From the NCBI GenBank assembly GCA_022822305.1, contig JAJEBY010000016.1:124001-188000 (forward strand): a stretch of DNA of 64,000 nucleotides, read 5' to 3'. Made by a program: the position numbers and the translations under genes. Below are positions 59,814 through 64,000 of this stretch, piece by piece. The DNA is from Anaerolineae bacterium. GTDB taxonomy: Bacteria; Chloroflexota; Anaerolineae; Aggregatilineales; Phototrophicaceae. Numbering within the stretch: position 1 is the first letter of the stretch; each line of letters starts with the position of its first letter. Under the pieces are notes generated by a model. It saw only the letters and a program-made list of their open reading frames with translations, was not told where the DNA came from and ran no database searches.

Positions 59814-62603
59814 ATGGAAGATCGTCCCACACTTTACCTGATCGATGGCCACGCTGTCGCATACCGCAATTACTTTGCCTTGCAGCGCGGCGGATTCGCC
59901 ACTACATCAGGCGAAAGCACCGGCGCAGTATTTGGCTTTACCCGTACACTGTTGGACGTTCTGGAACATCACAAGCCCCAATATCTGGCCGTGACCTTCG
60001 ATCGCGGCCTTAGCGCGCGCGAAGAGATCTACAGCGAATACAAGGCCACCCGCGAAAGCATGCCGGAAGACCTTGCCAGCCAACTCGAGCGCATCTACAA
60101 AATCGTAAAGGCATTCAATATCCCCATGCTGACCATGGAAAACATGGAAGCGGATGATGTCTTGGGCACGATCAGCAAGCAAGCGGTAGACATGGGACTT
60201 GATGTGCATATCGCCACCGGAGACCGCGATATTCTCCAATTGTTGGCGCCGCGCGTTCGCGTGCAATTGCCACGGCGGGGTGGCGAAGACGAAGTCCTGG
60301 ATGAAGCGGCTTTCCGCAAGCGCTATGGCCTGGAACCCGGTCAGCTGGTTGATCTCAAGGCGATGATGGGCGACAGCTCCGACAACATACCCGGTGTCAA
60401 GGGCGTGGGCGAAAAGGGCGCGACCAAGCTGCTGCAGGAATACGGTACGCTGGAGAACATCTACGAGCACTTGGACGAAATCGGCACACGCGTGCGCAAC
60501 CGCCTGATCGAAGGTCGAGACATGGCCTTCTTGAGCCAGCGGCTGGCGACCATCATTTGCGACCTGCCGATGAAGCTGGATTTGGAGTCTTGCGTCGGGC
60601 AAGACTTCACGCTTAAGCCCGTGGACGATATTTTCTCGGAGCTGGAATTCAGAAGCCTGCGCGAACGGCTTCACCGCCTGTATGCTGTCATGCATGGCGA
60701 AGACATCGAGACCGGCATCGTTAGCGCGCACGAAGCAATCGAAACGATCATCGTTCGCAATCAGCGCCAGCTTCAATTGTTGGCGGCGGCGCTATCTGCA
60801 GCCAATACGATAGCCTTCGACACTGAAACCACCAGCATCGATCAGATGTCCGCCAAGCTGGTTGGCATTTCACTGGCGGTCGACGGCGAGCAAGGGTTTT
60901 ATGTGCCGGTCGGCCATACGGTGTCCAGCGGGGAAGGGCAGATCAACATGTTCGTCGAGCCTGTCGGCGACCAACTGCCGCTGGCCTCGGTGGTTGATGC
61001 GCTGCGCGGACCACTTGAGGATCCGTCAATCGCCAAAATTGCGCACAATGCCGTTTACGATGTCATCATACTGCGGCGCCACGGCATCAATGTGAATCCG
61101 ATTAGCTTCGATTCCATGGTGGCGGAATGGGTGACCAATCCCATCAGCAAGTTCCTCGGCCTAAAGGCGCTGGTTTCGCAGCGGCTCGATATTCAAATGA
61201 CGGAGATATCTGAACTGCTGGGAACGGGCAAGAACCAGATCACGATGGACCTGGTGGATATCGAAACGGCGGCCCCTTATGCGGCCGCGGACGCCACCAT
61301 GACCTGGCGCCTGACTGAACCGTTGCGGCAGGAACTGCAGACCGCCGGTTTGGAAAACCTCTATTGCGATTTGGAAATGCCTCTGGTGCCGATCATTGGC
61401 GATATGCAATTCCATGGAGTCTCGCTGGATGTGGGCTACCTGCGAGACATGAGCGGTCGACTGAGCCAGAGCATCAACGATCTTCAAGACCAGATTTACG
61501 AATTGGGCGGGATCGGCAAGTTCAATATCAGCAGTCCCAAACAGCTGAACACGGTGCTCTTCGAGGTGCTCCAACTGCCGGTGGATGGTCTGAAGAAAAC
61601 CAAACTAGGCTACTCGACTGACGCCACGACCTTGGATGCCTTGCGCAGCGAGCATCCCATCATCAGCAAGATCGTCGAGTTTCGAGAATTGACAAAACTC
61701 AAAAGCACTTATGTGGACGCGCTGCCCGAGCTGGTCAATGCCAGCACCAGGCGCTTGCATACCAGCTACAATCAGACGGGATCCGCAACCGGGCGTTTCA
61801 GCAGCAGCAACCCTAACTTGCAGAATATACCCATCCGCACGGAAATGGGGCGAGAAGTGCGCCGGGCTTTCGTGGCGCCGCCTGGTTATCTGTTGCTGGC
61901 GGTGGATTACAGCCAGATTGAATTGCGCGTCATGGCGCATATCAGCGAGGACGAGACCTTGATCGACGCCTTCCACCAGGGGCTTGATATCCATCGCGCC
62001 ACTGCGGCAGCGGTTAACGGGATTGAACTGGACGATGTCACCTATGAGCAGCGCAGTTTCGCCAAACGTGTCAATTTCGGTCTGATGTATGGCATGGGCG
62101 CCTTCAGGCTGGCGCGCGATAGCGACTTGTCTATGGCGGAAGCGGAAGCATTCATTTCGACCTATTTTGAACGCATGCCCGGTGTCGAACGATACATCAA
62201 GGCGACCAAAGAATTCGTCTGGGCCAACGGCTATACCGAGACGCTCTATGGTCGCCGGCGAATCTATCCTGCCATCAGATCCAACGGCAACCGCCGCAGC
62301 ACAGCCGCCGAGGAACGCGCCGCCATCAACATGCCGATTCAGGGCACAGCGGCCGATATCCTCAAGCAATCAATGATCAACCTCCACGATCGGCTGGCGC
62401 GCGAAGCCTTTGACGCCGCAATGATTCTGCAGGTCCACGATGAATTGGTGCTGGAAGTCAACGAAGAGCAGCTGCCCGAAGTCAAAGCGCTGGTGGTGGA
62501 GACGATGGAATCTGCTTTGCCGGACGGCAAACCGCTCCGCGTTCCCCTGCAGGCCAACGCCAGTTTTGGCCGCAACTGGCGCGATATGGAAGACATGATC
62601 TAG
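59814..62603 (+). CDS. polA: DNA polymerase I
   Basis: 929 residues, three-domain Pol I. The 5'-nuclease (1-290) begins 'LYLIDGHAVAYRNYFALQRG'. The 3'-5' exonuclease (about 310-490) has the metal motif 'IAFDTETTSIDQ' near 335, so proofreading may be active. The polymerase has motif A 'LLAVDYSQIELRVMAHIS' with Asp699, the O-helix 'RSFAKRVNFGLMYGMGAF', and motif C 'QVHDELVLEV' near 877. It fills gaps and removes primers. GAGGA precedes the ATG. It lies 60 bp after the chimeric gene. Confidence 0.96.
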   Translation: MEDRPTLYLIDGHAVAYRNYFALQRGGFATTSGESTGAVFGFTRTLLDVLEHHKPQYLAVTFDRGLSAREEIYSEYKATRESMPEDLASQLERIYKIVKAFNIPMLTMENMEADDVLGTISKQAVDMGLDVHIATGDRDILQLLAPRVRVQLPRRGGEDEVLDEAAFRKRYGLEPGQLVDLKAMMGDSSDNIPGVKGVGEKGATKLLQEYGTLENIYEHLDEIGTRVRNRLIEGRDMAFLSQRLATIICDLPMKLDLESCVGQDFTLKPVDDIFSELEFRSLRERLHRLYAVMHGEDIETGIVSAHEAIETIIVRNQRQLQLLAAALSAANTIAFDTETTSIDQMSAKLVGISLAVDGEQGFYVPVGHTVSSGEGQINMFVEPVGDQLPLASVVDALRGPLEDPSIAKIAHNAVYDVIILRRHGINVNPISFDSMVAEWVTNPISKFLGLKALVSQRLDIQMTEISELLGTGKNQITMDLVDIETAAPYAAADATMTWRLTEPLRQELQTAGLENLYCDLEMPLVPIIGDMQFHGVSLDVGYLRDMSGRLSQSINDLQDQIYELGGIGKFNISSPKQLNTVLFEVLQLPVDGLKKTKLGYSTDATTLDALRSEHPIISKIVEFRELTKLKSTYVDALPELVNASTRRLHTSYNQTGSATGRFSSSNPNLQNIPIRTEMGREVRRAFVAPPGYLLLAVDYSQIELRVMAHISEDETLIDAFHQGLDIHRATAAAVNGIELDDVTYEQRSFAKRVNFGLMYGMGAFRLARDSDLSMAEAEAFISTYFERMPGVERYIKATKEFVWANGYTETLYGRRRIYPAIRSNGNRRSTAAEERAAINMPIQGTAADILKQSMINLHDRLAREAFDAAMILQVHDELVLEVNEEQLPEVKALVVETMESALPDGKPLRVPLQANASFGRNWRDMEDMI

Positions 62604-62674
62604 GCCAATGCGATAGTGAGCCTGAAGCATGATCCAGCGCGCTGGAATCAGATAGTTCCTTGCCATCGCGGCTG

Positions 62675-62683
62675 TGATATACT
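62675..62683 (+). promoter_or_regulatory. Extended -10 promoter of argF
   Basis: TGATATACT (62675-62683) reads TG-N-TATACT, five of six. The start point would be near 62690, directly at the inverted repeat below. Confidence 0.5.
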
Positions 62684-62690
62684 GCCTAGC

Positions 62691-62707
62691 TTCACAAGCA
62701 TTGTGAA
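62691..62707 (+). promoter_or_regulatory. Inverted-repeat operator at the argF start point
   Basis: TTCACAA-GCA-TTGTGAA is a perfect 7-3-7 palindrome, located right after the predicted -10 and about 30 bp before the argF ATG. Its position suits steric repression. It does not match the classic ArgR box (AATTATTCA-type) closely, so the binding protein is unknown. Confidence 0.55.
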
Positions 62708-62736
62708 CGTGACCAAGCCGGAAGCAACCACCCAAT

Positions 62737-63654
62737 ATGAAACATTTTCTCGATCTAGCGAATTGCGATAGCGACGAACTCGAGCATCTGCTGGACCTTG
62801 CCCTGCGACTGAAAGCGGAGTGGCGCGCCGGCGGCAATCAACCAGTCTTGCGCGGCAAAACGCTGGGCATGATCTTCCAGAAGCCGTCGCTGCGTACGCG
62901 CGTATCCTTTGAAATGGCGATGAAGCACCTGGGTGGGGACGCAATCATGCTGGGTCCGCAGGAGATCGGTCTCGGCGTGCGCGAGAGCGTGCCGGATGTG
63001 GCTCGTGTGCTGTCCAGCTATGTGCAGGGCATCATGGCGCGCGTCTTTGACCACGACCACGTGCTGCAATTGGCGGAGCATTCGCGCGTTCCCGTGATCA
63101 ATGGCTTGAGCGATGACTATCATCCTTGCCAGGCGCTGGCCGATATGCTGACGATTCGCGAACAATTCGGAAGCTTGCCGGGCACGAAGTTGGCCTTCGT
63201 CGGCGATGGCAATAATGTCGCCGCGTCGGTGGCGCTGGCTTGCGCTCACTTTGGCGTTGATTTCAGCATCGCCACGCCCGAAGGCTACGAGATGAACGGT
63301 CGCATTCGGGGCCAGGCCGCCGAAATCGCCCAGCGCAACGGAACCACGATGCTCATGCACACGCGTCCGGAAGCGATCGTCGCCGATGCCGATGTCATTT
63401 ACACGGACACCTGGGTCAGCATGGGGCAAGAAGACGAAACCCAGGAGCGACTGGGAGAGTTCACCGGCTTTCAAGTCAACGATGCGCTCTTGTCCCGCGC
63501 AAAACCCAATAGCATTGTGCTGCATTGCCTGCCCGCGCATCGCGGCGAAGAAATCACCGACGATGTTATGGATGGCGAACAATCAAGAGTCTTCGAACAA
63601 GCCGAGAATCGCATGCACGCGCAGAAAGCGATACTGTCGCATCTGCTTGCCTAA
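62737..63654 (+). CDS. argF: Ornithine carbamoyltransferase
   Basis: 305 residues. It makes citrulline from ornithine and carbamoyl phosphate. Motifs: 'SLRTRVSFE' (51-59, carbamoyl phosphate), 'HPCQALADML' (His129), 'VSMGQE' (ornithine loop) and 'HCLPAHRG' (263-270). 'YHPCQ' and 'HCLPAHRG' favour OTCase over aspartate or acetylornithine transcarbamylase. It is monocistronic here with an inverted-repeat operator at its start point; the ribosome-binding site is weak (GGAA 13 bases upstream). Confidence 0.95.
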   Translation: MKHFLDLANCDSDELEHLLDLALRLKAEWRAGGNQPVLRGKTLGMIFQKPSLRTRVSFEMAMKHLGGDAIMLGPQEIGLGVRESVPDVARVLSSYVQGIMARVFDHDHVLQLAEHSRVPVINGLSDDYHPCQALADMLTIREQFGSLPGTKLAFVGDGNNVAASVALACAHFGVDFSIATPEGYEMNGRIRGQAAEIAQRNGTTMLMHTRPEAIVADADVIYTDTWVSMGQEDETQERLGEFTGFQVNDALLSRAKPNSIVLHCLPAHRGEEITDDVMDGEQSRVFEQAENRMHAQKAILSHLLA

Positions 63655-63778
63655 ATACCCGCGAGCAGCCCCGCCGCGGTCACAATTTATGCTAAGCGCG
63701 CCCTTCCAGACTGTGGGCGTTCAAGGCCCGAAACTCCACAAACAACCAGCGAATTCATCAGCGTTGCCGTGTATACGA

Positions 63779-63787
63779 TGCTAGAAT
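63779..63787 (+). promoter_or_regulatory. Candidate extended -10 promoter of cdaA
   Basis: TGCTAGAAT (63779-63787) reads TG-N-TAGAAT, 99 bp before the ATG. The -35 is poor. The 63655-63885 interval otherwise holds no gene. Confidence 0.4.
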
Positions 63788-63885
63788 GCCATAACGTAGG
63801 CTGGCGATCCGGGTTTTAGCATATGTACGGGTGGCCGGCGCACCGCGCCAGTTAAGTGCGCCTCGCCGAAGTTGGATTTGCACTA

Positions 63886-64000
63886 ATGGAACAAATCGTA
63901 CTCGTCCTCCAAAGTCTCGCCCCGACTGACGTCGCTGATATCGCCATCGTCACCCTGCTCATCTTCAGCATCACCTTTCTATTTCGCGGCACTCAGGCGG
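63886..64000 (+). CDS. cdaA: Diadenylate cyclase CdaA-type (partial, N-terminus only)
   Basis: Only the first 38 residues are in the window. After 'MEQIVLVLQSLAPTDVADIA' comes a hydrophobic helix 'IVTLLIFSITFLFRGTQA'. This resembles the start of the TIGR00159/CdaA family, where a membrane helix is followed by 'RGTRA' ahead of the DAC domain. CdaA makes cyclic di-AMP, a regulator of potassium and osmolyte balance. The assignment rests on this short stretch and on the position as a free-standing gene. Confidence 0.6.
   Translation, partial: MEQIVLVLQSLAPTDVADIAIVTLLIFSITFLFRGTQA

Noticed and set aside
59907..60776. 289-codon minus-strand frame within polA
   Set aside because: Antisense to conserved polA; no recognisable domain.
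62630..62645. Palindrome CCAGCGCGCTGG after polA
   Set aside because: No loop for a hairpin and no U-tract; probably chance in GC-rich sequence.
1..64000. CRISPR arrays, insertion sequences, tRNA or rRNA genes
   Set aside because: No repeat-spacer pattern, terminal inverted repeats with an intact transposase, or T-loop/acceptor structures were found by reading both strands.

Overview
The window is a 64 kb piece of a moderately GC-rich bacterial chromosome with dense, mostly single-copy genes. The gene content points to a Chloroflexota (Anaerolineae-like) bacterium. This is inferred from surface proteins with a single N-terminal membrane segment followed by Pro/Thr-rich linkers, an F420-type luciferase-like oxidoreductase, a short-form glucan phosphorylase with AMPK-beta-like glycogen-binding mini-proteins, and many two-domain GNAT proteins. 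No marker gene gives a definite species. No rRNA, tRNA, CRISPR array, insertion sequence or prophage was seen. A glycosyltransferase is cut at the left edge and a diadenylate cyclase (CdaA) at the right edge.

Layout. 1-5.6 kb: glycosyltransferase, methylglyoxal synthase, ECF sigma factor with a probable anti-sigma partner, greA, 2-hydroxyacid dehydrogenase and an orphan GHKL ATPase. 5.7-7.1 kb: rplJ-rplL with a recognisable L10 leader, promoter, attenuator-like terminator and end terminator. 7.2-16.6 kb: MEMO-like protein, translin homologue with a DUF3467 protein, rsmG, an isocitrate/isopropylmalate dehydrogenase-like enzyme with a MarR regulator, and an operon of deformylase, acetyltransferase and S9 peptidase. 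16.9-23.0 kb: OmpR/histidine kinase pair and an Fbp-type iron(III) ABC importer. 23.4-26.1 kb: an E2-like, JAB-RWD-like and E1-like gene run resembling a ubiquitin-type conjugation system, without a visible ubiquitin-like protein. 26-48 kb: hypotheticals, DNA and nucleotide maintenance (mismatch glycosylase, dUTPase, AlkA-like glycosylase, NUDIX), gatB-ssb-SDR operon, aminotransferase, DUF21-CBS protein, PfkB kinase, SUMF1-like membrane protein, a cNMP/PH-like membrane protein, tatA, and a LysM surface protein. 48.2-55.5 kb: glycogen block (glgA, glgC, two CBM48 mini-proteins, glgP). 55.5-64 kb: miaB, an SH3 lipoprotein, a chimeric pseudo-receiver/Roadblock-like/Y1-transposase-like protein, polA, argF and the start of cdaA.

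The most unusual items are the ubiquitin-like E1/E2/JAB run, with a zinc-ligand substitution in the JAMM motif and a second E2/RWD-like domain fused to the JAB protein, and the chimeric regulator at 57.8-59.8 kb that ends in a domain like IS200-type transposases. Well-supported regulatory sites include the L10 leader, an inverted-repeat operator at the argF start point, several sigma-70-like promoters with 16-18 bp spacing, and intrinsic terminators on the minus strand. All functional calls rest on motif recognition by eye; no database search was run.
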